Shown here piece by piece: positions 27,653-36,717 of a DNA stretch of 57,194 nt (positions within the stretch are counted from its first letter, which is position 1; each line of letters opens with the position of its first letter). The notes beneath the pieces were generated by a model. That model had not been told where the DNA came from. It searched no databases and saw only the letters and a program-made list of their open reading frames with translations. The stretch is from Cryobacterium sp. PH31-AA6 (GTDB lineage: Bacteria; Actinomycetota; Actinomycetes; Actinomycetales; Microbacteriaceae), in assembly GCF_030063195.1 (NCBI RefSeq), contig NZ_JASISS010000014.1:1-57194 (forward strand), read 5' to 3'. The position numbers and the translations under genes are program-made.

Positions 27653-29064
27653 CCATCCGACTCTACGATTCCCAGGCCCAGGCCCTTCGTGACTTCATCC
27701 CGCTGAAGGACGGTGCGGTCGGCATCTACGTCTGCGGACCCACCGTGCAGTCGTCGCCGCACATCGGTCACCTCCGCAGCGCGCTCGTCTACGACCAGCT
27801 GCGCCGCTGGCTCACCTACCGCGGCCTCGATGTGACCTTCGTTCGCAACGTCACCGACATCGACGACAAGATTCTTGCGGGCGCCGCCGGCACCACCGAG
27901 GAATGGTGGGCCCTCGCCTACCGCTACGAACTCGAGTTCACCGCCGGTTACCAGCGCCTGGGCATCCTGGCCCCCAGTTACGAGCCGCGCGCGACCGCGA
28001 GCGTGCAGCAGATGCTGGACCTCATTGCCCGGTTGATCGAGCGCGGCCACGCCTACCCGGCCCCCGACGGTTCCGGCGACGTCTATTTCGACACGAAAAG
28101 CTGGCCGGGCTACGGTGCCCTCACCCGCCAGGGTGCCGGTGACATGGAGGCTGCGGCGGATGCCGACCCGCGCGCGAAAAAGGATCCCCGGGACTTCGCG
28201 CTCTGGAAGGGGCACAAGCCGGAGGAGCCGCAATCGGCATCCTGGCCCTCGCCCTGGGGCGACGGACGGCCGGGCTGGCACATCGAGTGCTCCGCCATGG
28301 CCACGCGCTACCTCGGCGCCCGGTTCGACATCCACGGCGGCGGGCTTGACCTGCGCTTCCCGCATCACGAGAACGAGCTGGCCCAGTCCGGCGCGGCCGG
28401 CGATGCGTTCGCCAACTACTGGATGCACAACGGGCTCGTCAACGTCAACGGGCAGAAGATGTCGAAGTCGCTGGGTAACTCGGTGTTCGCGGCCGAATTG
28501 CTCGAACAGGCCCGCGCCATCGTCGTGCGCTACTACCTCGGTGCCGCGCACTACCGATCCACCATCGACTTCCACGAGGGGTCGCTGGTCGAGGCCGAGG
28601 CCGCGCTCGAACGCGTCGAGAGCTTCCTCGACCGGGCCGACCGTCGCCTGGCCGACACCCGGTTCGCGGGGCTGGGCGTGCAGATCGTGCCGGATGAATT
28701 CGCCTCGGCAATGGACGATGACCTCGCCGTGCCGCAGGCCCTCGCGGTGTTGCACGAAACGGTGCGCACCGGCAACGCGGCGCTCGACGCCGAGGACCTC
28801 CACGCCGCCGCGGCCGCCCGCGGCCACGTCCTCGCGATGAGCGAAGTGCTGGGGATCAACCCGTTGTCGCCCGGCTGGGCCGTCGCCACGGACGAACCGG
28901 CCATGATCGCCCTCACCGCTCTCATCGAACGCCTGCTCGACGACCGCGAGATCGCCAGGCAGGGCCGTGACTACGCGGCCGCAGACCGTATCCGGGACGA
29001 GCTCGTCGCCGCCGGAATTACCATCGAAGACACCCCGTCGGGTGCACATTGGAGTTTTGACTGA
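27649..29064 (+). CDS. cysS: Cysteinyl-tRNA synthetase
   Basis: The protein has 471 residues. It has the zinc cysteine in [20 protein letters not shown] with HIGH at 38-41, the [10 protein letters not shown] and [11 protein letters not shown] segments, and KMSKSLGN. It charges tRNA-Cys. The GTG start overlaps the ispDF stop (GTGA), and the stop overlaps the rlmB ATG by one base, so ispDF-cysS-rlmB is one translationally coupled unit. MshC, the mycothiol paralogue, is excluded by length and context. Confidence 0.96.
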   Translation: MTIRLYDSQAQALRDFIPLKDGAVGIYVCGPTVQSSPHIGHLRSALVYDQLRRWLTYRGLDVTFVRNVTDIDDKILAGAAGTTEEWWALAYRYELEFTAGYQRLGILAPSYEPRATASVQQMLDLIARLIERGHAYPAPDGSGDVYFDTKSWPGYGALTRQGAGDMEAAADADPRAKKDPRDFALWKGHKPEEPQSASWPSPWGDGRPGWHIECSAMATRYLGARFDIHGGGLDLRFPHHENELAQSGAAGDAFANYWMHNGLVNVNGQKMSKSLGNSVFAAELLEQARAIVVRYYLGAAHYRSTIDFHEGSLVEAEAALERVESFLDRADRRLADTRFAGLGVQIVPDEFASAMDDDLAVPQALAVLHETVRTGNAALDAEDLHAAAAARGHVLAMSEVLGINPLSPGWAVATDEPAMIALTALIERLLDDREIARQGRDYAAADRIRDELVAAGITIEDTPSGAHWSFD

Positions 29065-30131
29065 TGAAGAACACTGACCGCAAGGCCCGTACCGGGTCCG
29101 TGCGCAAGGGCAGCCGCGGGCCTCAGGTCGGTTCCGGCGGCCAGGGCCGCCAGGCCCTCGAGGGCAAGAAGCCCACCCCCAAGGCCGAAGACCGCCCGTA
29201 CCACCCCGCCGGCAAGCGCAAGGCAGCCCAGGACCGCTTCGCCGCGGCCGGCGGCGGCCGCAGCCGCAGCACGACCGGTTCCCAGGCGCCCCGCAGCACC
29301 GCCAACAGCGGTGGCGGCGGCACGTCGACGCGCCGGGCGAAGTCGGCCGACGAGCACGAGGTCGTCACCGGCCGCAACTCGGTGCTCGAGGCGCTGCGGG
29401 CCAAGATCCCCGCATCCGCGCTCTACATCGCGACGCGCATCGAAATGGATGACCGGGTCAAGGAAGTCCTCACCCTCGCCACGACCCGCGGCATCCCGGT
29501 GCTCGAGGTGATGCGCCCCGAGTTGGACCGCCTGGCCGGCCGCGACGCCGTGCACCAGGGCCTCGCTCTCAAGGTGCCCGCGTACGAGTACGCCCACCCG
29601 ATGGAACTGCTCGAACTGACCATCAGCCGCGGGCACAAGCCCTTGTTCGTCGCCCTCGACGGCATCACGGACCCGCGCAACCTGGGCGCGATCATCCGCT
29701 CGACGGCAGCGTTCGGCGGACACGGAATCATCCTGCCGCAGCGTCGCTCCGTCGGCGTCACCGCGTCGGCCTGGAAGACCTCGGCCGGCGCCGCCGCGCG
29801 CACACCGGTCGCGATGGCGAGCAATCTCACCCAGACGCTCAAGGCGCTCAAGGAGAAGGGCGTCCTCGTGATCGGCCTCGACGGCGACGGCGACACCTCG
29901 CTGCCCGAGCTCGGCCTCGGTTTCGCGGAACGGCCCATCGTCGTCGTGGTCGGCAGCGAGGGCAAGGGCCTGTCCCGGCTCGTCACCGAGACCTGCGACG
30001 CGATCGTCTCGATCCCGATCAGTGCCACGACGGAGTCGTTGAACGCCGGCATCGCGGCGAGTGTGACCCTGTACGAGATCTCCCGCCTCCGCGCCGCGGC
30101 CAAGGCCGCGAAGGCCGCCAAGGTCGGTTGA
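29064..30131 (+). CDS. rlmB: 23S rRNA (guanosine-2'-O)-methyltransferase RlmB (SpoU family)
   Basis: The protein has 355 residues. A basic, disordered N-terminus of about 90 residues precedes the SpoU substrate-binding domain ([18 protein letters not shown]). The knotted methyltransferase domain has [20 protein letters not shown] and [13 protein letters not shown]. It methylates a ribose in 23S rRNA, G2251 by analogy. The long basic N-terminus is usual in this group. The stop codon lies inside a 57-bp palindrome. Confidence 0.93.
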   Translation: MKNTDRKARTGSVRKGSRGPQVGSGGQGRQALEGKKPTPKAEDRPYHPAGKRKAAQDRFAAAGGGRSRSTTGSQAPRSTANSGGGGTSTRRAKSADEHEVVTGRNSVLEALRAKIPASALYIATRIEMDDRVKEVLTLATTRGIPVLEVMRPELDRLAGRDAVHQGLALKVPAYEYAHPMELLELTISRGHKPLFVALDGITDPRNLGAIIRSTAAFGGHGIILPQRRSVGVTASAWKTSAGAAARTPVAMASNLTQTLKALKEKGVLVIGLDGDGDTSLPELGLGFAERPIVVVVGSEGKGLSRLVTETCDAIVSIPISATTESLNAGIAASVTLYEISRLRAAAKAAKAAKVG

Positions 30132-30185
30132 GTTACGCAGAAAGCGCCTTCATTTCTAAAATGAAGGCGCTTTTCGCGTAACTCA
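30129..30185. terminator. 57-bp near-perfect palindrome at rlmB / DUF4032 convergence
   Basis: Outer arms TGAGTTACGC and GCGTAACTCA and inner arms AAAGCGCCTTCATTT and AAATGAAGGCGCTTT pair around CTA, with only a 2-nt asymmetry. The TGA at its left edge is the rlmB stop. It should terminate from both directions. Confidence 0.85.
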
Positions 30186-30195
30186 GCGGGTTGAT

Positions 30196-31524
30196 CTACA
30201 CCTTGAGCCGCCAATCGGCTTCATCGTCGGTGGCGGTCTCTGTCTCGTCTGCACCGGCGGCGACAGCGTCGTCGGTCACGTCGATGGGCAGGGTGATGGA
30301 GTCGGTCGCCGGTTCGATCACCGTCGCCTCGTCGCGCCGGTGCCGCAGCACATCCTGAACGTATGAGGTGACGGCCTCGGCCAGGGGGATGTCCCTGGCC
30401 TGGTTCTGGGCCATGAACCACCGGTGGTCCAGGAGCTGGTGGAACACCTCGGCCGGCTCGAGCTTGCCCTTGAGATCACGGGGGATTGCCCGGATCACCG
30501 GTTCAAAAACGCGCACCAGCCACTCGTGCGCGAGCATCTCCTCGTCGGCGTCCGGGTCGCCGTAGGTGACCCGGTAGGAGTCGAGGTCGTTGAGCAGGCG
30601 CCTGGCCTGGTTCTCCTCGGCGTCGAGGCCGGTGAGCCGCAGCAGGCGGCGCTGGTGGTGTCCCGCGTCGACGACCTTCGGCTGGATCCGCACCGTGGTG
30701 CCGGTGGTGTCGGTCTTGATCGCAAGTTCCTCGATGTCGAAACCGAGGTCGTTGAGGCGTTCGACGCGTTCGGTGATGCGCCAGCGTTCGGCGCTGGAGA
30801 ACGACTCCGAGCCGGTCAGTTCGGTCCAGAGCAACCGGTAGGCGGCGACGATCCCGTTGCTGACCCGGATCGGGTCGAGTTCGTCGGCGACGCGGCCGCC
30901 GGCCTCGAGGTCCATCAGCTCTCCGGCGATGTTGACCCGCGCGATCTCCAGGTCGTTCTCGCGCTGCCCGTTGGAGAGCCCGCCCGGGTAGAGCTGCCCG
31001 GTTTCGGCATCGACGAGGTACGCGGCGAACGCGCCGGCGTCACGGCGGAACAGGGTGTTCGAGAGGGAAACGTCACCCCAGAACAGTCCGGCCATGTGCA
31101 CCCGCACCAGGAGGAGCGCGAGTGCGTCCACCAGACGGGTGGCCGTGTCCGGTCGCAGCGTCTGCGAATAAAGCGCGCGGTACGGCAGCGAGAACTTGAG
31201 GTGCCGGGTGACGAGCACCGAATTGAGGGGTTCGGCGTCATCCGTCGTGCGATTCGTGATCACGGCGAGCGGCTCGACGCAGGGGATCTCGAGCCCCTGC
31301 AGCGTGCGCAGCATCTCGTACTCGCGCCTGGCCATCTCGCTGGTGGTTTCCTTGATCGCCACGACGCGCCCGCTGAGGTGCGCGAAGCGCACCAGGTGCC
31401 GGGAGATGCCCTTGGGCAGGGCCGCGATGTTCTCGTTCGGCCAGGCGTCCAGCGGCAGCTGCCAGGGCAAATCGAGCAGGGCCGGGTCGGCCGTGGCCGA
31501 GGTGATATTGAGAGAACCGCTCAT
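30196..31524 (-). CDS. DUF4032 protein with kinase-like fold
   Basis: The protein has 442 residues. The N-terminal half resembles a lipopolysaccharide-kinase/protein-kinase fold: VVAIKETTSEMARREYEML could hold the nucleotide lysine, MAGLFWGDVSLSNTLF is the catalytic-loop analogue, and YLVDAETGQLYP is the DFG analogue. DUF4032 follows in the C-terminal half. The substrate is unknown. It ends in an acidic Asp/Thr tail. It appears monocistronic, downstream of ugpC on the same strand, with a terminator between. Confidence 0.85.
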   Translation of the reverse strand: MSGSLNITSATADPALLDLPWQLPLDAWPNENIAALPKGISRHLVRFAHLSGRVVAIKETTSEMARREYEMLRTLQGLEIPCVEPLAVITNRTTDDAEPLNSVLVTRHLKFSLPYRALYSQTLRPDTATRLVDALALLLVRVHMAGLFWGDVSLSNTLFRRDAGAFAAYLVDAETGQLYPGGLSNGQRENDLEIARVNIAGELMDLEAGGRVADELDPIRVSNGIVAAYRLLWTELTGSESFSSAERWRITERVERLNDLGFDIEELAIKTDTTGTTVRIQPKVVDAGHHQRRLLRLTGLDAEENQARRLLNDLDSYRVTYGDPDADEEMLAHEWLVRVFEPVIRAIPRDLKGKLEPAEVFHQLLDHRWFMAQNQARDIPLAEAVTSYVQDVLRHRRDEATVIEPATDSITLPIDVTDDAVAAGADETETATDDEADWRLKV

Positions 31525-31548
31525 GTCGGGGGCCTAACTGTGCATAGC

Positions 31549-31587
31549 GAAACGGCCGGGCGAAGCGGTGCTCCGTCCGGCCGTTTC
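31549..31587 (-). terminator. Terminator between ugpC and DUF4032 gene
   Basis: GAAACGGCCGG and CCGGCCGTTTC form a perfect 11-bp stem directly downstream of the ugpC stop (31604). The T-run is short (TTTC). Confidence 0.7.
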
Positions 31588-31603
31588 AGTGGTGAACGTC
31601 GAC

Positions 31604-32701
31604 CTAGTCCGTGACTGCCCCGCCGAGGCGGAGGCCGCTCTCAGCGTCGAACACGTGCAGGTGGTGCGCCGTGGGGGTGAGGTAGACGGTGTCGCCGGCT
31701 GACGGGTGCGAGCGGCCATCGACGCGGGCGACGATGTCGTTGCGCTTGCCCTCGACCGTGGAGTGTCCGTACAGGTAGCCGTCCGCGCCGAGTTCCTCGA
31801 CCAGGTCGACCTCAACCTCGAGGCCTTCGCCGCGGGTTGCGGAGAGCTGGATGTCTTCGGGGCGGACTCCGATGGTGACCTTCTTGCCGGTGGATTCGGA
31901 CAGGGTCTCGCGGGACACGGGAACGGTGGAGGTGCCGAACTTGACGCCGCCGTCGACGGTGTCGGCCAGGAACAGGTTCATGGCCGGGCTGCCGATGAAG
32001 CCGGCAACGAAAACGTTGTTCGGCTTCGCGTAGAGGTCGCGGGGGGTGCCGACCTGCTGGAGCAAACCATCCTTGAGAACCGCGATCCGGTCACCCATGG
32101 TGAGGGCCTCGGTCTGGTCGTGGGTGACGTAGACCGTGGTGACGCCCAGGCGGCGCTGCAGCGAGGCGATCTGGGTGCGGGTCTGCACGCGCAGCTTGGC
32201 GTCGAGGTTGGACAGCGGCTCGTCCATCAGGAAGACCTGGGGCTGACGCACGATGGCGCGGCCCATGGCGACGCGCTGACGCTGGCCACCGGAAAGCGCC
32301 TTCGGCTTGCGGCTGAGGTACGGCTCGAGGTCGAGCAGCTTGGCGGCCTCAAGGACACGCGCCGCGCGCTCGTCCTTGTTGACGCCGGCGATCTTGAGCG
32401 CGAAGCCCATGTTCTCGGCGACGGTCATGTGCGGGTACAGAGCATAGTTCTGGAAGACCATGGCGATGTCGCGGTCCTTCGGGGGGACATCCGTCACGTT
32501 GCGCTCACCGATGAAGATGTTGCCGTCGTTGACCTCTTCGAGGCCGGCGAGCATCCGCAGGGAGGTGGACTTTCCGCAGCCGGACGGGCCGACCAGGACG
32601 AGGAATTCACCATCGGCGACCGAAAGGTCGAGGTGGTCGACCGCGGGGCGGGTGGAACCCGGGTAGAGACGGGTTGCCTTGTCGAACGTGACTGAAGCCA
32701 T
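31604..32701 (-). CDS. ugpC: ABC transporter ATP-binding protein UgpC/MsiK-type
   Basis: The protein has 365 residues. It has Walker [10 protein letters not shown] at 38-46, signature LSGGQRQRVAMGRAI, Walker B VFLMDEPLSNLD and a C-terminal TOBE domain. This CUT1-type ATPase energises sugar or glycerol-3-phosphate importers and in actinobacteria often serves several transporters (MsiK-like). No permease or binding protein is adjacent, consistent with a shared ATPase. A PHO box 67 bp upstream supports a link to phosphate stress. AAGGAG precedes the ATG. Confidence 0.92.
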   Translation of the reverse strand: MASVTFDKATRLYPGSTRPAVDHLDLSVADGEFLVLVGPSGCGKSTSLRMLAGLEEVNDGNIFIGERNVTDVPPKDRDIAMVFQNYALYPHMTVAENMGFALKIAGVNKDERAARVLEAAKLLDLEPYLSRKPKALSGGQRQRVAMGRAIVRQPQVFLMDEPLSNLDAKLRVQTRTQIASLQRRLGVTTVYVTHDQTEALTMGDRIAVLKDGLLQQVGTPRDLYAKPNNVFVAGFIGSPAMNLFLADTVDGGVKFGTSTVPVSRETLSESTGKKVTIGVRPEDIQLSATRGEGLEVEVDLVEELGADGYLYGHSTVEGKRNDIVARVDGRSHPSAGDTVYLTPTAHHLHVFDAESGLRLGGAVTD

Positions 32702-32767
32702 TTTCTGTATTCTCCTTCACCGGCAGGTACGTGCCGGACGATCCGTAGTGATGGGATTTATGCGGCG

Positions 32768-32785
32768 GTTCACCAGTTGTTCACC
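32768..32785 (+). promoter_or_regulatory. PHO box upstream of ugpC
   Basis: GTTCACC (32768-32774), AGTT, GTTCACC (32779-32785): two identical units with an 11-bp period, as at pstS. It lies 67 bp before ugpC, in inverted orientation relative to it, and about 170 bp before the DsbA-like gene in direct orientation. Confidence 0.75.
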
Positions 32786-32957
32786 GGGAACCGACCACTC
32801 CAGTATGTCATGACCCCGGGAACGGACGGCGGAGACGTTTATCGGCGCCGCACCGTTAGGGGGCGCCGTCTGGGGATTCCCAGACTGGGCACCTACTATT
32901 TGGAGTGCACGCGCAGATCGAAAAGCCCGCGCACCCGTCTACCCGGAGCGAACATTC

Positions 32958-33860
32958 ATGACAATTGGCGGATCAGGCGAGGGCCGTCCCTCGAAGAACC
33001 AGCGGCGCGACGCCGCTCGGATCAAGGCCACCCGGCTTCGCGTGCAGCAGAAGAAGAAGGACCGACGTAATCGGGTCTTTCTTCAGGGTGGCATCGCCGT
33101 TGCGTCCATCGCCGTGGTCGCGATCATCGCCCTCATCATCATGAATTCGATCCGGCCGGCCGGCCCCGGCCCCGCGAACATGGCCAGCGACGGGATCCTG
33201 ATCGGTGAAGGGATGACCGCCGTTACGACGTCGGCGCTGCAGCCGAACCGCAAGCCCGTACCGTCGAAGCCTGACTCCACGGGGACCGTCGCCGACATCC
33301 GCATCTACGTCGACTACCTGTGCCCGTTCTGCGGTCAGTTCGAAAAGGCCAACAGTTCCCAGATCGTGACCTGGGTGAAGTCGGGCGCGGCAACCGTGGA
33401 GATCCACCCTATTTCCATCCTGACCAGCAAGTCGGCCGGAACCCAGTACTCCCTGCGTGCCGCCAACGCCGCCGCCTGCGTGGCCAATTACGCCCCGGAT
33501 GACTTCTACGCGTTCAACACGGCCCTGTTCGCCGACCAGCCCAAGGAAGGCACGGCGGGACTCGACGATTCGGAGATCAAGAGCCTGGTGAAGACGGCGG
33601 GGGTCGGCACGGCCTCAGCGAAGATCAACACCTGCATCGACGACGCCACGTTCAAGGCCTGGGTCGTCGGCGCCACGGACCGGGCCCTGTCCGGTCCGCT
33701 GCCCAACAGCTCGGTCAAGGCCATCACCGGAACGCCGACCGTGCTCGTGAACGGCAAGCAGTACGTCGGCGCCCTCGACGACCCCAAGGAATTCGCGGCC
33801 TTCGTGTTGCAGTCCGCCGGGGAAACCTACTCGACCTCCACCCCTGCCCCGGCCGGCTGA
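32958..33860 (+). CDS. Membrane-anchored DsbA-like thiol-disulfide oxidoreductase
   Basis: The protein has 300 residues. A basic cytoplasmic N-terminus precedes one membrane helix (about 42-64). The extracytoplasmic thioredoxin-fold domain has CPFC in IYVDYLCPFCGQFEKAN. The cis-Pro region is AITGTPTVLVNGKQYVG. Two further cysteines (AACVANY, NTCIDD) may form a structural disulfide. It should catalyse or isomerise disulfides in exported proteins. A VKOR-type partner is not seen nearby. Confidence 0.92.
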   Translation: MTIGGSGEGRPSKNQRRDAARIKATRLRVQQKKKDRRNRVFLQGGIAVASIAVVAIIALIIMNSIRPAGPGPANMASDGILIGEGMTAVTTSALQPNRKPVPSKPDSTGTVADIRIYVDYLCPFCGQFEKANSSQIVTWVKSGAATVEIHPISILTSKSAGTQYSLRAANAAACVANYAPDDFYAFNTALFADQPKEGTAGLDDSEIKSLVKTAGVGTASAKINTCIDDATFKAWVVGATDRALSGPLPNSSVKAITGTPTVLVNGKQYVGALDDPKEFAAFVLQSAGETYSTSTPAPAG

Positions 33861-33938
33861 ACCCGACGCGGACGGCCGTGGCCCCGTCGGCCGCATTCGT
33901 GATTTAGGATAGGGGTTCGAGGCGGCCTCGCGCCTCAT

Positions 33939-34011
33939 GCCGGCCTGGCGCAATTGGTAGCGCACCACTCTTGTAAAGTGGGGGTTACGGGTTCAAGTCC
34001 CGTGGCCGGCC
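33939..34011 (+). tRNA. tRNA-Thr (TGT)
   Basis: A 73-nt cloverleaf. The acceptor stem pairs GCCGGCC with GGCCGGC. The D-arm reads GCGCAATTGGTAGCGC. The anticodon stem CCACT/AGTGG encloses CTTGTAA with anticodon TGT, and the T-arm is ACGGGTTCAAGTCCCGT. The discriminator is C, followed by a genomically encoded CCA. Confidence 0.95.
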
Positions 34012-34078
34012 CCACACCCGTTGAAAACACAGGGCGCTTCGCCGGCGTCGGCGGCGAAACAAAGCCGGGGGGAAGCGC

Positions 34079-34645
34079 CTAGGCCGGGGGAAGCGCCGAG
34101 AGCACCCCGAGGAATTCTGCGGGGTCGATGACCTGGCGTACCCCGGTTTTCGCGCCCTCAGGGACACCGCCGACGTAGAGCCAGCCGAGGAGTTCCTCGG
34201 AGTCGGCCAGCCGGTGGACGTCGCGAACGGGAGCGGTGCGGGCCAGCGGTCCGGTGCGCCACATGACGCCCCAGCCCGCGTCGGCGAGGAGGAGGCTGAG
34301 CATGTGGCCGACCCCGGCCGCGGCGGCATCCTGTTCCCAGGCGGCCACTTTGTCGCTCTCCCGGCGGCTCGCGACGATGGCGATGAGCAGTTCGGCGCGG
34401 AGCGGCTTCCCGGCCAGACTGGTGGCGTCGGTTCCCGTCGCACCGGATGCCGCGACCAGCGCGTCTCCTAGTCGTCGCCGCGCGTCTCCGCGAAGCTCGA
34501 TCAGGCGCCACGGGCGCAGGGCGCCGTGATCGGCCACCCTGGCCGCCACGGCGACGAGCGGCAGCAGGTCCTCGTGGGTCGGCGTCGCCGCCGTGACCTT
34601 GGAGTGCGAACGGCGGCCGCCGAGCGCATCGAGGACTGCGGACAA
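34079..34645 (-). CDS. Nitroreductase family protein
   Basis: The protein has 188 residues with a small FMN-dependent nitroreductase fold: RRSHSKV near the start, HGALRPWRLIELRG, and the late LADAGWGVMWRTGPLARTAP flavin segment. It starts at TTG 34645, three bases after the msrB stop, so the two genes are probably coupled. The physiological substrate is unknown. An ATG start is not available at this end. Confidence 0.8.
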   Translation of the reverse strand: MSAVLDALGGRRSHSKVTAATPTHEDLLPLVAVAARVADHGALRPWRLIELRGDARRRLGDALVAASGATGTDATSLAGKPLRAELLIAIVASRRESDKVAAWEQDAAAAGVGHMLSLLLADAGWGVMWRTGPLARTAPVRDVHRLADSEELLGWLYVGGVPEGAKTGVRQVIDPAEFLGVLSALPPA

Positions 34646-34648
34646 CGG

Positions 34649-35050
34649 CTACTCGCCCGGGGTGAAGTTCAGCGAGACCGAGTTCATGCAGTACCGGTCG
34701 CCGGTGGGCGTGCCGAAACCGTCATCGAACACGTGGCCCAGGTGGGAGCCGCAATTCGCGCAGCGCACCTCGGTGCGCACGACACCGAGCGAGCGGTCTT
34801 CGATCAGCTCGACGGCCTCCGGTCGCACCGACTCGTAGAAGCTCGGCCAGCCGCAGCCGGAGTCGAACTTGGTCCCGCTCTTGAAGAGTTCGGCGTTACA
34901 TGCCCCGCAGGTGTAGATCCCCGAACGGCCCTCGTCGAGCAGCTCTCCGGTCCAGGCGCGCTCCGTGGCGGCGCCGCGCAGGACCGCATACTTCTCGGGA
35001 CTCAGCTCTGCGCGCCACTCGGCGTCTGACTTCTTGACTTCGTAGTCCAT
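34649..35050 (-). CDS. msrB: Peptide-methionine (R)-S-oxide reductase MsrB
   Basis: The protein has 133 residues. Zinc-binding pairs C48/C51 (CGAC) and C97/C100 (CANC), the GCGWPSF motif, and the catalytic Cys 121 in RYCMNS are all present. It repairs methionine-R-sulfoxide. ATG 35050 follows AAGGA; the frame extends 16 codons further without a ribosome site. It is upstream of and likely coupled to the nitroreductase gene. Confidence 0.95.
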   Translation of the reverse strand: MDYEVKKSDAEWRAELSPEKYAVLRGAATERAWTGELLDEGRSGIYTCGACNAELFKSGTKFDSGCGWPSFYESVRPEAVELIEDRSLGVVRTEVRCANCGSHLGHVFDDGFGTPTGDRYCMNSVSLNFTPGE

Positions 35051-35234
35051 GGTGCGTCCTTCCCTCTCGGCCGGGCGCGGCCGACGTGTGTTCCTCAAGC
35101 TTAAACTCGAGCGGCCCGATCGGTATTCCGCTCTGGCCGGCGTGCAGCCAATTCACACCCGGTTCCGCCCGGCCGGGGTGGTCCAGCGAGTATTCAGACC
35201 CGGACAAATAGGATGGAGCGGCAGGGAGGTGGAC

Positions 35235-35531
35235 GTGGAAGGCACGCAGGCGAAGCAGACGGTCGAGCACGACGCGCTCCCCGCGTTGAGCGAGCGGGAT
35301 GCCGCCATCCTCGCCTTCGAACGAAAGTGGTGGAGACACGCCGGGGCGAAGGAGCAGGCGATCCGCACCGAGTTCGAATTCTCGGCCGCCCGGTACTATC
35401 AACTTTTGGGCGTTCTGATCGACTCGCCGGTCGCGCTGGCCCACGACCCGATGCTGGTGAAGCGCCTGCACCGGATGCGAGACGCACGAACGCAGGCGAG
35501 GGAGAGCCGCACCGTCCACCCCGCCGAGTAG
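35235..35531 (+). CDS. DUF3263 protein
   Basis: The protein has 98 residues. It has the DUF3263 core LSERDAAILAFERKWWRHAG, then SAARYYQLLGVLIDSPVALA and DPMLVKRLHRMRDARTQARE. This looks like a small helix-turn-helix protein with a basic C-terminus, possibly DNA-binding. The GTG at 35235 follows GGGAGG; the frame is open further upstream, antisense to msrB, but without support. The LytR_C gene follows closely, a pairing I recognise from related genomes. Confidence 0.88.
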   Translation: MEGTQAKQTVEHDALPALSERDAAILAFERKWWRHAGAKEQAIRTEFEFSAARYYQLLGVLIDSPVALAHDPMLVKRLHRMRDARTQARESRTVHPAE

Positions 35532-35588
35532 CGCCCGAGCGTACCCACCATCAACGCACTGCCGATGAAGAAACGAATCAGTCCCACG

Positions 35589-36155
35589 ATGCCCACCTCC
35601 CACCCGAAAGACCGATTCGACCACCTTCCGCATTCCTCGGAACGGGTCGGAGCCCACCGTGCCCCCGCGAAAAAGGGCCGCGGCTGGGTGGCATTCTGGT
35701 GGGCCCTCGCCGCGACCGTTGTCCTGATCGGGATCGGGGTGGCCGTGCTGGCCGGCCTCAACAACCGCCTGACCTTTGAGATGCCCGGAACCTCCCAGGC
35801 CGCGGGCACGGCTGCGCCCACCGCCCCGGCGACCGAGGCGCCACCGGCCGTCGTCCCCACCGTCGACCCCGGACTGACCGTCACGGTACTCAACGGCACC
35901 CCCGGCGATGGCGTGGCCGCAGCCGTCGGTGACGTGCTCACGGCCGACGGCTGGACCGTTGGCGCGCTCAGCAATGCCAGCACCGAAGACGTGCCGACGA
36001 CGACCGTCTACTACGCGGACGCGACGCTGGAGGGCGCTGCCCGTGGTGTGGCAGGCTCGCTGCCCGGCTCGGTGGTGCTCCTGGCCTCCGACTTCGCGGA
36101 ATCGGGCGCCGATCTCACGGTCGTGGTCGGCAACGATTACGTTCCTGCGGGCTGA
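35589..36155 (+). CDS. LytR C-terminal domain membrane protein
   Basis: The protein has 188 residues. The N-terminus reads MPTSHPKDRFDHLPHSSERV, the pattern usual for this group, so ATG 35589 is preferred over ATG 35565. One membrane helix is near 38-60. A Pro/Ala/Thr linker follows, then the LytR_C domain (LTVTVLNGTPGDGVAAAVGD). The domain is found on LCP ligases but occurs alone here, so a cell-wall scaffold role is inferred. The ribosome site is poor. Confidence 0.85.
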   Translation: MPTSHPKDRFDHLPHSSERVGAHRAPAKKGRGWVAFWWALAATVVLIGIGVAVLAGLNNRLTFEMPGTSQAAGTAAPTAPATEAPPAVVPTVDPGLTVTVLNGTPGDGVAAAVGDVLTADGWTVGALSNASTEDVPTTTVYYADATLEGAARGVAGSLPGSVVLLASDFAESGADLTVVVGNDYVPAG

Positions 36156-36439
36156 GCATCCGGTCCCGGCGAGCTCGACCAGGCCAGGCGTCGGGCACTG
36201 AAAACGCAGGCGAGACCGGACTTTTTGCCTCGCGGTATATACGCCACCCTGCTCGCCGTCAACCCCCTTTCGTTCCCCTGTGGCTTCAGTAATATCTGGA
36301 ATTGGTCGCTCATTTAATCGCACAGGCGCTCCGCAGGGGGCGTGTCACACTGATCGAAAACGATGGACGCAGTCACTGCGCCAGGCCCGGTACGGCCACA
36401 TGGCGAGTGCTGAAGGTACTAAGCAACAAGGAGTTAGAC

Positions 36440-36643
36440 ATGGCGAACGGAACCGTCAAATGGTTCAACGCTGAAAAGGGCTTCGGCTTCATCACCGTCG
36501 ATGGGGGTGGACAGGACGTGTTCGTCCACTACTCCGCAATCGACATGCACGGCTACAAAGTTCTCGAAGAGGGCCAGCACGTCATCTTCGAACTGGGGAC
36601 CGGGGCAAAGGGGCCACAAGCTGAATCGGTACGCCCGGTCTGA
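36440..36643 (+). CDS. cspA: Cold-shock protein CspA
   Basis: The protein has 67 residues. It has both RNA-binding motifs, KGFGFIT and DVFVHYSAI, in a complete cold-shock domain. It acts as an RNA chaperone. ATG 36440 follows AAGGAG at ideal spacing. About 280 bp of non-coding sequence lies upstream, consistent with the long structured leader of csp mRNAs; I could not define its fold. Confidence 0.97.
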   Translation: MANGTVKWFNAEKGFGFITVDGGGQDVFVHYSAIDMHGYKVLEEGQHVIFELGTGAKGPQAESVRPV

Positions 36644-36717
36644 TTTCAGACCAGTCGAACCGGATCTCAAGGCACGCCCCCCGGCGTCCATGTGGGTGCC
36701 CCGCGTGACGCTAGGGT

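Noticed and set aside
27355..29049. Long antisense open frame over ispDF and cysS
   Set aside because: A high-GC shadow of two certain genes, with no recognisable domain.
34013..34078. Small gene or ncRNA after tRNA-Thr
   Set aside because: Only an imperfect GGCGCTTC/GAAGCGCC stem is seen, most likely a processing or terminator structure.
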